From Verrucomicrobiaceae bacterium UBA1938 (lineage in GTDB: Bacteria > Verrucomicrobiota > Verrucomicrobiia > Verrucomicrobiales > Verrucomicrobiaceae): DNA of 64,000 bases. Shown piece after piece: positions 1 to 9,900 of the stretch (its first letter is position 1; each line of letters opens with the position of its first letter). The notes beneath the pieces were generated by a model. The model had not been told where the DNA came from. It worked only from the letters and a program-made list of their open reading frames with translations, and made no database searches. The translations under genes were made by a program, and so were the position numbers. The stretch spans positions 1-64,000 of the forward strand of contig DDFC01000034.1 in assembly GCA_002336895.1 (NCBI GenBank). Direction: 5' to 3'.

Positions 1-438
1 AGGCTATTATACAAGTCTCAATAAGGTGGTGATCATCACCTCCACGTCTCCCAGGCTTTCCACATTCCAAGGACGGCGCACCTTTTTCAGCGCCTGCGAT
101 ACCACAGACCCGAAAATGCGGCCCCGGCACAGCGGTGCCCTACCAGCCCCTTGGCACGCGCTACTCTGGATGGTAGGGATGCGCTGTGCGCGTCCCTGGA
201 ATCCTTTGTTCCCAAGCAGCCTGCCACCTTATCGCGATCCCCCATTCCAAAAGCCCCGCCTCCCGGCGGTCTGCAGCGGTGAGGCTTTGCCGACTCAGAG
301 TCAGACCTGTTTTCAACAGATTGTGGTATGAAACCTCTCCGGGCATCGGTCGTCGTGCTGCCCTTCCACCGCCTCGTTGGGCAGGTGGCTGAGCCTGCGC
401 TGCACGCCCTTGATGGCCTTGCGGAAGTCTCTTCGGCC
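1..438. other. left-edge stretch without a recognised gene
   Basis: The stretch is GC-rich and open in several frames, as expected by chance at this base composition, but none of the translations resembles a protein. No RNA gene or clear hairpin was seen. It lies downstream of the stop codon of the large beta-strand repeat protein and may include that gene's 3' untranslated region. Confidence 0.3.
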
Positions 439-3400
439 TCACGGGCTTGCGGGCACCACCACTCGCAGGCGCACAAAGCGTCGTCGCGTGCTCTCGGGCA
501 CGGCGATGTCCACGCTCACGCTCTCGGCCGTGCCTAGATCGGCCTGCACGGCGGGTGGGCCCACGCCGGCGCTGCTCCAGGTGCTCAGGTCGTCGCTCCA
601 CTCCACCACGGAGGTCACGAGGCTGCCGCCCTTGCGGCGTGGGTAGGAAAATCTGAGCACACTGCCCTGCAGCGTCGTGGCAGTGGTGGCGGTGCTGCGC
701 TGCGTGGGGGAGGTGCCCAGGCAGTACTCCAGCGCATTGGGCAGTCCGTCGCCGTCGTCATCCGCCGCCAGGGTGGAGGCGCTGAGGCCGTTGTCGCTCA
801 TCCAGGAGATCACCTCATTCACCACCACCAGCAGGCCGGGGCCGGTGATCAGCGCGCTCTCATGCTGCGCGCCGGAGCCGATGCCGCCCCACGTGCCGCT
901 CAGGTGCTGCACACCCGCCAGCGTCAGGGCGCGCACGGTGTCGGTGCCGGAAAAGGCCAGGTGCAGCACCGCCCCGGCGCTCACAGAGACCTGCCCGCTG
1001 TCTGCCAGGCGCGCGGAGCCGAGGCTCAGCGTGCCTGCCGCCACGACGGTGTTTCCAGTGTGGCCAAAGGCACCCGCCAGGCTCAGGCTGCCCGCGCCTG
1101 TCTTGGTCAGTGTGCCGCTGCCGCTCAGCTCCGCCACGGTGGATACGGTAAAGCCATTGGTGTCGATGATGAGTCCACCGGCCTGGATCTCCGCCGAGCC
1201 GGTGGTAAAGCCATTCAGCAGCACGCTGGTGTCTGCCAGCGCCCGCAGCGTGGCGCCATTGAAGACGATGCCGCTGGTCACCGACCACCGCGCGATCTCT
1301 CCGGTGGTCAGCGTGCCGCCATTCAGCACGGCGTTGGCGCTGCCGCCATCGTGCCCCAGGATCACCGCCTGGGTGGTCACCGTGCCGCCTGCCAGCACGA
1401 AATTCCCGCTGCCTGTGCTGGCCACCACCATGCCCGCCTCCGGCGTGCTCAGCACCCCGCCCGCAGTCACCGCCAGCGTGCCACCCAGGACGAAGGTGGC
1501 GCCGCTGAAGCTGCTGCTGCCGCTGAGCGTCTGCGTGCCGGTGCCGGTCTTGGCCAGTGCACCTGTGCCGGAGAGGCTGCCGCTGAATTCGCCAGAGCCA
1601 TCTCCCGCGCCCACGGTGAAGGTGCAGCCTGCGCCGATGGCCACCGCGCCCGCGCCAGAGAGCGCACCCACCGTCTGCGAGGCACCGCCCAGCCACAGCG
1701 TGGCGCCACTGGCCACGGCCACGCCCGCATTCGGGCTCAGCACATTCACCGCGTCTGCAGAGAGCACCCCCTGCGTGATGACCAGCGCGCCGCTGAAGCT
1801 GCTGCCGCCCCACAGCCAGTGCATGGGCTCCGGCCCGCTTTTTTCAAAGGTGCCCGTGCCGGTGATGTTTCCCGCCCAGTTGTTCGTCACCGCCGCCACG
1901 TTCTTCAGCCGCGCCCCGCCCAGCATCACCGTGCTGGAGTCAAACTGGCCGGTGCCCGCATTGTACGAGTCCAGATTCGTCACCGTCTGGTCATGGCCGT
2001 TGAGATCCAGCGTGGCACTGCCGTTTACAAACACCGCCGAGCAGGTGGCCAGCGCATCATTCACCCCCAGGCGCAGCGTGCCGGCGGAGAGCGTCGTCGG
2101 GCCGGTGTGGCTGGTTGCGGCATTCAGCGTCAGCGCGGCGCTGCCGGTTTTGACAAAGCCGCCCGTGCCCGTGAGCACCGTGTTCATCGTGGCATCCGTC
2201 GTTAAGTTATACGTAGCCGTACCGGCACCCATGGCCAGCGTGCCGTCTCCGGTGCTGGCGGGAAAGGTGTGGGCATAGCCGCCCAGGTCCAGCGTGGCCC
2301 CGGCGGAGAGCGTCACCACACTGGCCGCAGGCAGGGTAGGGGCCGCCGCCAGGCGCAGCGTGCCGGCGGAGATGCTGGTGGGCCCGGTGTAGGTGTTGGT
2401 GCCGTAGAGCGTCAGCGTGCCCGCGCCGCTCTTGGTCAGCGCACTGGCCGCCGTGCCGTTCACGATCTGCCCGCGGAAGTCGCTGCTGCCAGCCCCCGCC
2501 ACATTCAGCGCCGCCACCGCGCTGCCGCTGTTGGTGATCAGCCCGCCCGTGCTCACCGAATTGATCGTGCCCGCCGTGGCACCGATGCCGCGCAGGTCCA
2601 GCGTGCCGCCCGGGCTGCCAAAGCTGCTGTCAAAAATCAGCGCCGTCTGGCTGGTGATGGCATCCGCGGAGTAGGAGAGCAGCCGCGCCGTGTTGCGCAG
2701 GTAGATCGTGCCGCCATTGATCGTGCCCGTGCCACGCGCCACCAGCACCGTGGTGTTCTGAAACTTCAGCGTGCCCTGCGTCACCGCATCTGCTGCATTG
2801 GGAATGATGACCCCGCCGCTGGCGAAAGTGACCTCGTCTGTCGGGGCGGTGAGCAGGAGCTTGTTAAACTGAACGCCCGGGCTGGAGGAAGAGTTGAAGG
2901 TGAAGCCCGAGGCGTTGAGCTGCAGATTGTTCGCCGTCACGTTGTCCAGGATCACCGTGCGCGCTGGGCCGTTCCAGATGGCGTTGAGTCCATTCCGCCA
3001 CGTGGTGGCATCGCCGGTCCAGGTGCCGCTGCTGGTGCTCCAGTTGTTGGTGCTGCTGGTGGCCGTGACCGTGCCTGTCGTGGGGGCGGCGGGCACTTCC
3101 GTGATGGTGCTGCCATCGATGCGGAAGATGAAGAGGCCGGACACAGCCGGAGTCGTGTTGCTCAGCGTGGGCAGGGTGGTGAGATCAGCTGTGCCTGCGA
3201 GCGGATGATTATAATACGCCACCCTGTCCCCGCCATCGAGTCCCATGCCGGGATATCCGGGGCCGGAGGCATCTCCCTTCAGCCAGTTGATCCCATTCTC
3301 CGGGTAGATAAACATCACGTAGCTCTGCAGGCCGTTGGAGGCCACCACCGCCTGAAAGGTGTTCAGCTTGTCCACCTTGCTGGCATAGTAGCCCACGTGG

Positions 3401-3909
3401 TCCCATGTGGCGATGAAGGCATACGTGGCCTGAAACCCCGCCGCCGTAGGCACGCTGGAGGTGATCTGCGTGCTGATCTGCGCCAGATCTCCCGCATCCT
3501 GCTCCAGGCGGTACCATACCGTGCCGCCGCCCGTGCCGCGCGTATCCACATCGCACCACAGCGGGGCAATGATCGGCGTAGACGAATAGGGAAAGAGGAT
3601 GGGTGTATATGCGGGGATGGCCTGGCCAAACGAGAGGCAGCCGTTGTTGTTAACGTAGATGCTGGTGTAGCTCTTGCCGGCAAAGTTCAGCAGCGGCGTG
3701 CTGCCCCCCGGCCCCAGGTTCTGCCAGGAGACGTTCACAGAGGCGTCATCCGCCTTTCCCATCGCCGTGTCACCTGCCGCCGTCCCGTAGGGGATCAGGT
3801 CCGCCGCTCGTGCTGTGGCACCCAGCAGGCAGGCCAGCAGCATGCCACGCACGAGGCGCGTGGAGTGAAAGGCGGAGAGCAGGGCATGAAAAGGGCGGGG
3901 GCAGGGCAT
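439..3909 (-). CDS. secreted autotransporter-type beta-strand repeat (PATR) protein
   Basis: This is a large secreted or surface protein of unknown role. Repeats of the type GTGTLTKTGAG-x-SLSLAG...T-x-VAAGTLSLG run through most of it; they match the autotransporter-associated beta strand (PATR) family and should fold as a long beta solenoid. The N-terminal third carries a domain with ...YTSIYVNNNGCLSFG, a nidogen-like/NIDO type motif. The C-terminus has a calcium-loop-like DDDGDGLPNALEYCLGTSP segment followed by a small beta domain, a tail common in Verrucomicrobiota exported proteins. No outer-membrane autotransporter barrel is visible. The open frame runs back to 4161, but the only signal-peptide-like segment (LVRGMLLACLLGATARA) lies at the start chosen here; a start at 3843 is equally possible. 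No clear Shine-Dalgarno was found for either. Confidence 0.8.
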   Translation of the reverse strand: MPCPRPFHALLSAFHSTRLVRGMLLACLLGATARAADLIPYGTAAGDTAMGKADDASVNVSWQNLGPGGSTPLLNFAGKSYTSIYVNNNGCLSFGQAIPAYTPILFPYSSTPIIAPLWCDVDTRGTGGGTVWYRLEQDAGDLAQISTQITSSVPTAAGFQATYAFIATWDHVGYYASKVDKLNTFQAVVASNGLQSYVMFIYPENGINWLKGDASGPGYPGMGLDGGDRVAYYNHPLAGTADLTTLPTLSNTTPAVSGLFIFRIDGSTITEVPAAPTTGTVTATSSTNNWSTSSGTWTGDATTWRNGLNAIWNGPARTVILDNVTANNLQLNASGFTFNSSSSPGVQFNKLLLTAPTDEVTFASGGVIIPNAADAVTQGTLKFQNTTVLVARGTGTINGGTIYLRNTARLLSYSADAITSQTALIFDSSFGSPGGTLDLRGIGATAGTINSVSTGGLITNSGSAVAALNVAGAGSSDFRGQIVNGTAASALTKSGAGTLTLYGTNTYTGPTSISAGTLRLAAAPTLPAASVVTLSAGATLDLGGYAHTFPASTGDGTLAMGAGTATYNLTTDATMNTVLTGTGGFVKTGSAALTLNAATSHTGPTTLSAGTLRLGVNDALATCSAVFVNGSATLDLNGHDQTVTNLDSYNAGTGQFDSSTVMLGGARLKNVAAVTNNWAGNITGTGTFEKSGPEPMHWLWGGSSFSGALVITQGVLSADAVNVLSPNAGVAVASGATLWLGGASQTVGALSGAGAVAIGAGCTFTVGAGDGSGEFSGSLSGTGALAKTGTGTQTLSGSSSFSGATFVLGGTLAVTAGGVLSTPEAGMVVASTGSGNFVLAGGTVTTQAVILGHDGGSANAVLNGGTLTTGEIARWSVTSGIVFNGATLRALADTSVLLNGFTTGSAEIQAGGLIIDTNGFTVSTVAELSGSGTLTKTGAGSLSLAGAFGHTGNTVVAAGTLSLGSARLADSGQVSVSAGAVLHLAFSGTDTVRALTLAGVQHLSGTWGGIGSGAQHESALITGPGLLVVVNEVISWMSDNGLSASTLAADDDGDGLPNALEYCLGTSPTQRSTATTATTLQGSVLRFSYPRRKGGSLVTSVVEWSDDLSTWSSAGVGPPAVQADLGTAESVSVDIAVPESTRRRFVRLRVVVPASP

Positions 3910-4231
3910 GAGAGGAGGAGTGCGCCACAGTAGGAGCCGCCCTGCTGCGCTAAACCCCCCTTTGGTGGGGTGTTTTCCAGGCCACGCCTGCATAGGCGTA
4001 TTGCCACCCGGGGCAGAGTTTGCTATACCCAAAATCCACGCCTCCCTTTGAACTCCCACCCGCCACCTCTTTCCTCGCATTCTTGGAGCCGCCTGGAGTC
4101 CGTGCTGCGTCCCCCGCGCCATCGATGCCGTCAAGGCGCTCGTCCCCGGGGAGTTCATCACCTACTCCAAAGCGCACGCCACCGGCGCCTTTGACATCGT
4201 TTTCTCAGACGATAACGCGCCCTCTCTGGAC

Positions 4232-4891
4232 GTGCTCATGAACTACATGCAGGTCAAGAACCGCTACGACCTCTGGAAGTCCGACCTCTCCGTGCGCGGT
4301 GGCGGCGTGCTCTTTCTGCGCGACTTCTTCAGCCGCCGCCAGTTCCGCGACCTGGACATCTACGCCACCACCTACCGCCCCGCCGGGCTGGACAACCACT
4401 GCGCCATCCCCCTCTGCGCCGACGAAACCAGCGGCGGCAGCCTCTTCGCCATCCCCCTCTGCGCCGACGAAACCAGCGGCGGCAGCCTCTTTCTCAGCGT
4501 GCAGCGCCAGGGCGTGGACTTCACCGAAGAGGAGCGCTCTGTGCTCACCCTGCTCCTCCCGCACCTGCGCAATGCGCGTGCGCTCGGCCGTGCCCGCAGC
4601 CAGGCTGGCGAGCCGCACATCACCCACTTCAGCGGCCTGGGCCTCAGCCCCCGGGAGATGGAGGTCTTTTACTGGATCGTGGAAGGAAAGCGCAATCCAG
4701 AGATCGCCACCATCCTCAAGGTGCGCATCGACACCGTAAAAGGCCATGTGGAGAGCATCTTCCACAAGCTGCGCGTGGAAAACCGCCATGCCGCCATCCG
4801 CCTGGGTCTCCAGTGCGTGCTTCAGGCCCAGGCCGACGAGCTGCTGCCCCACCGCCGCCGCAAAGGCACCTTCTTCCTCAGCCCGCAGTGA
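4232..4891 (+). CDS. LuxR-type response regulator, 5' end apparently damaged
   Basis: This is a transcriptional regulator with a C-terminal LuxR/GerE helix-turn-helix: LSPREMEVFYWIVEGKRNPEIATIL...VKGHVESIFHKLRVENRHAAI. The N-terminal part is a GAF/autoinducer-like sensor region. The frame continues upstream without a stop to 4052 and reads plausible family sequence (AIDAVKALVPGEFITYSKAH) from about 4123, but it contains no ATG, GTG or TTG before the GTG at 4232. The next usable N-terminal segment (RLESVLR) lies in another frame, so a frameshift near 4118 is likely. A perfect 15-residue duplication (AIPLCADETSGGSLF twice) sits in the sensor domain. The gene may be non-functional. Confidence 0.7.
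   Translation: MLMNYMQVKNRYDLWKSDLSVRGGGVLFLRDFFSRRQFRDLDIYATTYRPAGLDNHCAIPLCADETSGGSLFAIPLCADETSGGSLFLSVQRQGVDFTEEERSVLTLLLPHLRNARALGRARSQAGEPHITHFSGLGLSPREMEVFYWIVEGKRNPEIATILKVRIDTVKGHVESIFHKLRVENRHAAIRLGLQCVLQAQADELLPHRRRKGTFFLSPQ
4403..4492 (+). repeat. 45-bp tandem duplication inside the LuxR-type gene
   Basis: Two adjacent 45-bp copies (4403-4447 and 4448-4492) differ only at the last base. They keep the reading frame and duplicate the residues AIPLCADETSGGSLF. The near-identity suggests a recent duplication. Confidence 0.9.
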
Positions 4892-4914
4892 GGGTGGGGG
4901 AGTAGATGCTGGCA

Positions 4915-5465
4915 CAAGCACGAGGGCGAATTTGGAAGCGAAGCCAATTTGGAACCGTAGCGAAGCGGAGATAGACAGCCGCAGGCTGCCCCGAAGGGGT
5001 GAGCGCAGCGAATCAATGCGGTTGCGCAGATGCGAGGCGCAAGCCTGCATCGGAGCCACCGCTTTCGAGCGTCTCGTGGCGTGCGTGTGCTCCCCGGCCT
5101 GCGAGCGTCCCACCCCTCCCGAGAGCCTCTGCCTTCGAAAACTTCCAGGCACTCGCACTCTCATCCAGCCTTCGGAAAGCGGTAGCTGCGGTCGTTCCTC
5201 CCTCCGCGACCGCAGTCCATATCCTGCTGCGAAAGCACGAGGGCAAATTTGGAGTGCGGTCGCGAAGATGCACGGCGCAGGCGTGCATCGGAGCTACCGC
5301 TTTCGAGCGTCTCGTGGCGTGCGTGGGGCTCCCCGGCCTGCGAGCGTCCCACCACTCCCGAGAGCCCCTGCCTCTCATGGCTCCAAGAAATTCGCCAACC
5401 GTCCCGCCCACGCAAAGCGGTAGCTGCGGTCGTTCCTCCCTCCGCGACCGCACTCCAAATAAGCC
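4915..5465. repeat. imperfect long direct repeat, non-coding
   Basis: This roughly 600-bp gap between a regulator and a convergent gene holds two related units. Each starts with a GCACGAGGGC[GA]AATTTGGA-like segment (about 4917 and 5234), continues with GCATCGGAGC[CT]ACCGCTTTCGAG (about 5048 and 5287), and ends with AGCGGTAGCTGCGGTCGTTCC (about 5180 and 5415). Short insertions differ between the units. The open frames across it have no protein-like features and are treated as chance. Confidence 0.75.
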
Positions 5466-5491
5466 AGCGCGCTGCCAAGCGCACATGCTGC

Positions 5492-6619
5492 TCACTTCCG
5501 CAGCCAGCGTGGGATGAGAAGGATGATGGCCAAGCTGGCGGCGATGCCGAGGATGAGCGCGGCTTTGGGATTGCTGGCAGCAGGCGCGGCGGTGGTGGTG
5601 CCGGAAGAGGAATGGTCGGGAATGATGGCGACGACTTCGGGCACTGCAGCTGCTTTGACGGGGGCTGCTGGCGCAGGGGCGGGCGTGGGCGCGGTGGCAG
5701 GAGCTGCGGTGGCGGCGGGGCTGAGCTTGATGTCGGCGGTGACAGCGGCGGCCATGGCGGGCGCGGGTTGGGCAGCTGGAGCGGCCTCTGCCGAGGCGGG
5801 AGCGGTGGAGGCTTTGGCGAGGGCTTTTTCCCAGTCGATATTGAGGAGGATATCCCAGCCGGGGCTTTCGTTTTTGAGGCGGCAGCCGCAGCGGCCCACC
5901 AGGAACATGCAGGCGTCCTCCAGCGAGGCGTCGTCGAGGATGCTCAGGGGCCAGGCGCCGAGCACGCGGCCACGGCCAAACACCGCGCCGGCAAAGCTGG
6001 TGGTGGCGGGATCAAAGGCGGTCTTGGGTCCGGCGATCATGCGCAGCAGCAGGGTCTCGGCGGGGTCGTCGCGCCGCAGGCGGAGGGTGGTGAATTTCAG
6101 CTTCAAGGCCGGGCCGGGGCCGAGCTGGCTGTCGGGGTCGTTTGGGTCCTGGATGGGCAGTGAGGCGACTTGTTCGAGGAATTTGAGCCGCTTCTCCACG
6201 CGCTCGGCTTCGGCGGTGTCCAGCGGCGAACCGCTGTCGGCGATGACCCAGATGATGGAGTCTCCGGCGAGGATCTGCTGCACGAGCTTTTGCCGTGCGG
6301 GAGAGTCCAGCACGGCGGCGAGGCTGGCGGCGTCCAGCTTGCCGGACCAGACCTGCTTTTCGCCATCGCCCCGGGAGTAGCGCAGCACGGTGTCCTGCTG
6401 CGCGGGGTCCTTGGAGGTGGAGAAGTCGAGGTTGGCCTTGCCATTGGCACGCAGGGGGCGCAGCAGGTCCTGCACCTCGGGTGTCTGCGAGACGGCGGCA
6501 GGCATGACGAGGTGGAATTTGTCGGCCTCCCAGCGGTCCAGCGCAAAGCGGAACACCGGGATGGTGCAGGCGCAGGCGGCGCTGGTGCCGAGAGCGATGA
6601 GGAGGGAAACGAGGCGCAT
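5492..6619 (-). CDS. exported membrane-anchored protein of unknown function
   Basis: The protein is 375 residues with an N-terminal signal sequence (MRLVSLLIALGTSAACAC), possibly with a lipobox-like cysteine at residue 16 or 18. The domain after it begins CTIPVFRFALDRWEADKF and contains cysteines (MFLVGRCGCRL) near residue 250. A long Ala/Pro linker follows (about residues 275-345). A C-terminal transmembrane helix (AALILGIAASLAIILLIPRWLRK) ends in basic residues, so the bulk should be outside the cytoplasm and anchored at the C-terminus. I do not recognise a catalytic motif. The start is the first ATG and begins the signal sequence. Confidence 0.8.
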   Translation of the reverse strand: MRLVSLLIALGTSAACACTIPVFRFALDRWEADKFHLVMPAAVSQTPEVQDLLRPLRANGKANLDFSTSKDPAQQDTVLRYSRGDGEKQVWSGKLDAASLAAVLDSPARQKLVQQILAGDSIIWVIADSGSPLDTAEAERVEKRLKFLEQVASLPIQDPNDPDSQLGPGPALKLKFTTLRLRRDDPAETLLLRMIAGPKTAFDPATTSFAGAVFGRGRVLGAWPLSILDDASLEDACMFLVGRCGCRLKNESPGWDILLNIDWEKALAKASTAPASAEAAPAAQPAPAMAAAVTADIKLSPAATAAPATAPTPAPAPAAPVKAAAVPEVVAIIPDHSSSGTTTAAPAASNPKAALILGIAASLAIILLIPRWLRK

Positions 6620-6926
6620 GGGGGGGGGGACGAATGACGAATGAGTAAGCCCGAATGACTAGATAATGACGAGGGTCAAATGACGAATGATGGGCGTGTG
6701 GCGCGTGATTGTAGGATGGGTGTGGCGCAAGCCCGCCCGTCCATCAGCGCGCTGCAAACACCACGGCGTACGGACGTCCTGGTGGTCGGGCGGTTTGGCG
6801 GAGGGGGTTGCATGTGGCTAAGAAATCGGCATGCGCCAAACACACCCAACCTACGTTCCGGAGAGCGCGTCGGCATTCGGCATTATTTCGTCATTCGGAT
6901 TTACTCATTAGTCATTTGCCGCTCCC
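6620..6926. other. intergenic stretch with short TGACGAATGA-like repeats
   Basis: No gene is seen. The left part has several copies of (A)ATGACGAATGA or close variants between about 6629 and 6692, and a related ATTCGTCATT/AGTCATTTG run is found near 6885-6918 in the opposite sense. This may be the upstream region of the minus-strand gene ending at 5492 and the downstream region of the one starting at 10952. Confidence 0.35.
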
Positions 6927-9900
6927 TCACTTCCCAAAGCACTGCACCCTTCCATCCATGGTGCTCACAAAGACGCAGCCCTGGGCGACGGTGATGCCGT
7001 CCCACACAGGCGGGCTGGTGAGTTCCAGGCCGGTGCTTTGCTCGCCGGTTTCGGTGTTCACGGCCCACATCTTGGCGCCGCGTTTGCCGTCCAGGGCTTC
7101 GTCCTGCTCTTTGAGCTCCTGCAGGATGGCGGGGTCCTTGGCGGCGAGGCGCTCAAAGGCGTACTCTTCGTCGATCATGTCGGGCGCGCCGCTGACGAGC
7201 ACGGTCTTGCCGGCCAGCGCCATGCTGCGGGCCACGATGGGCACAAAGCGGTCCCAGGTGTGCTTCACAAAGCTGCCGCTGTTTTTGCCACCCTTGCCGC
7301 CACCTGCGGCATCGCCTTTGAACCAGAGCGCGCCGCCCACCTTGCCCTTGCCAGACTCCACGCCTGCGCCCACGCCGTGGACTTCATTGCCGGAGCTGTC
7401 GCGGGAGTCGCCGTTGTCAAAGTTGCACACCAGCACGGCGTCGGCGGGTTTGGTGTCCGGCTCTTCAAAGCGGCGCTGCACCTCGGCGGCGGTGAGGGCC
7501 TTGTGGTAGATGGCCAGCTGATCCAGCAGACCGCTGTAGGCTCCGGCGCTCTCCTCGGCCACGCCGCTGCCATTGCCCACGATGAGCGGGTTGGCGGGCT
7601 TGGCGGAGATGAGGTTTCCGGCGGTGCCTTCGGCCACCAGCTTGCCGTCGATGTAGAGGCTCATCTTCTTGTCTGCCGCCAGCACGCCTGCGATGTGGTG
7701 CCAGCCTTCGCCAAAGGCCTCGGCGGAAACGATGGTGCTGACCTTGCTGTCGTCGCGGATGTGGAACTGCGGCTTGCGATCATGGAAATCGAGCCCCACA
7801 CCGAGGCGCGGGCCGCCGTGATTGATGATCGTGCCGCTGGGCTTGTCTGGCAGCACCCAGGCTTCCACGGTGATGGCGGTCTCCTTAGGATCAAGCGCAG
7901 GCACATCGGGGAACTGCACGCTGCCGGGCAGCGGCGCGCCCTTGGCCTTGGCTCCGCCTTTGGCATTGCCCTTGGCTTCGCCGCCTTTGCCCTTGCCCTT
8001 CTTGCGGGCTTCGGCCTGGGCTTTGAGAGTTTCGCTGTGGCCCACCTGGGTTTCCTTGGCAGGCTGCACGGCCAGAGGCTTGCCGTCTTTGTCCAGCACC
8101 ACGCTGTTGCCCTTGCGCTCGGTGGTGGCGCTTTCGGTGTCGTAGGCTTCGTCCGGCGGCTCCTTGGAGGTGGCGTAGAGGGTGTACTCCATGGTGGTGG
8201 TCCACTTGTAGTACTGCGCCTCGCGTCCGTAGGAGTACACGTTCTTGTCATCGTGCACCAGGATGCGGCCCGCAGGCGCGTACTTGCCTGCCTGGAAGTA
8301 ACCGCCGTGGCCACCGGCAAAGCTCTTGCCATAGACCCAGTAGCTGCGGTGGAAATTGGAGTCGTCGAGAAAGCCCATCGGCGCAAAGAGGTGCTTGCCC
8401 TCGCCTTTGTGCGCGCCGCCCTGCTTGTCAAAGTCGCCGCTCACAGGGCCGACCTCCACGCGCAGTCCGGCGGGGTCGATCTTCTGGGTGCGGAGGAAGG
8501 TCCACTTGCCATCGCTGCTGAGGATGTCGTTCAGCGCCACGGGCATCTGCAGGGTCTTGTGGCGGTCGTTCAAATCGCCGCCGGTTTCGGGGTCGCGGTC
8601 GTCGTAGTTCACCTTCACCTTCATCTCGCCGGTCTTGGCGTCGATGCGGTAGAACCACAGGCCGCCATCCAGGAAGCAGGAGTGGCCGGAGACGAAGCTG
8701 ACGAGCCCGTTTTCCACCAGCACGCTGCCGTGCACGGGCCACACGCTCTCCATCATCTCCCACGCGCCGTGGCTCATCATCACGGGTGCGCCTTGGAACT
8801 TCCACACCAGCGCGCCGTCTTTGGCACGCAGGCAGTACACGTTGCCGTCATTGCCACCGACGTACACGCGGCCCTGCCAGTAGGTGGGCGGTGAGTCCAT
8901 GCGACCACCGGCGATGAAATGCCATGCCTCCTTGCCCGTGGCGGAGTCGATGGCATGCAGCGTGTGCTTGTCCACCTCCGACACAAAGGTGAGCCCCGCA
9001 GCCGTGGTGGTGGTGCTGAGCGGTGGCGTGAGCTTGACCTCCCAGGCCATGCCGAGATCCTTCTTCAGATCCTGATTGGAGTAGCCGCTACGCGCATTGT
9101 CAGAGCGGTAGGTGGGCCAGTCTTTGGCATCGGCGGGCTTTTCCTCGATGGGCTCGGCATACGCGGGGCCTTTGGTCAGGCGGGCGCTGTCGGCGGTGTG
9201 AGGCGGCATGGGGTAGCGCGGGGCGGAGGCCATGGCGGCCATGCCGTCCAGCTTCGCTTCAGGGTAGCAGGCGCAGTTGTGCGGGCCGGCGTAGGTCAGG
9301 CCATTGCAGGGCAGCACGCCGTAGAGGCAGGCGCCGCGCACCCAGTGGTTGAGGTCCCAGTGCTGCTTGTCCATGTCCACATACTCGATGCCGGTGCGGG
9401 AGGGGATGATGTACTTCTCCGTGGCCTTGGCCATGTAGCAGCGGTGGTGGAACCAGTAGGTGCCCTGCGGCACGTCGGGGTAGAACTGCTTTTTCACCGC
9501 ACCCGTGAGCGGATCGCGCCCGGTGTACTCGCCGGTCTGATTTCCCTGCGTGGTGCCGGCATTCCATACCAGACCCTGTGCTACAATGACATCCTCCATG
9601 CTGCGGTAGCCGCTCTTCTCGTGGGAGGAAGACCACAGCTCCTTGCCGGTGTCCGCGTTGATACCCTTCATCAATCCATCGCCGCCGGCATAGAGGATCA
9701 CATCGTCATTGAGCACCACACGCGGGGCGAAGTTGAACTCATAGAGCTTGCGGCGTGCCTCGGGCACATCGGCAAAGAGCACCTTGCCCGTCCTCACATC
9801 GCGGCTGGTGAGGCCATCGCCATTGTAATAGACCATGCGCTTGTCATCCAGGGCGATCGTGATGGGCCCCACCTTGTCATCGGCTTTCCAGATCGTCTTG

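Noticed and set aside
860..3933. very long open frames on the plus strand opposite the beta-strand repeat gene
   Set aside because: They are His/Arg/Ala-rich reading-frame shadows of a GC-rich gene and lack any domain.
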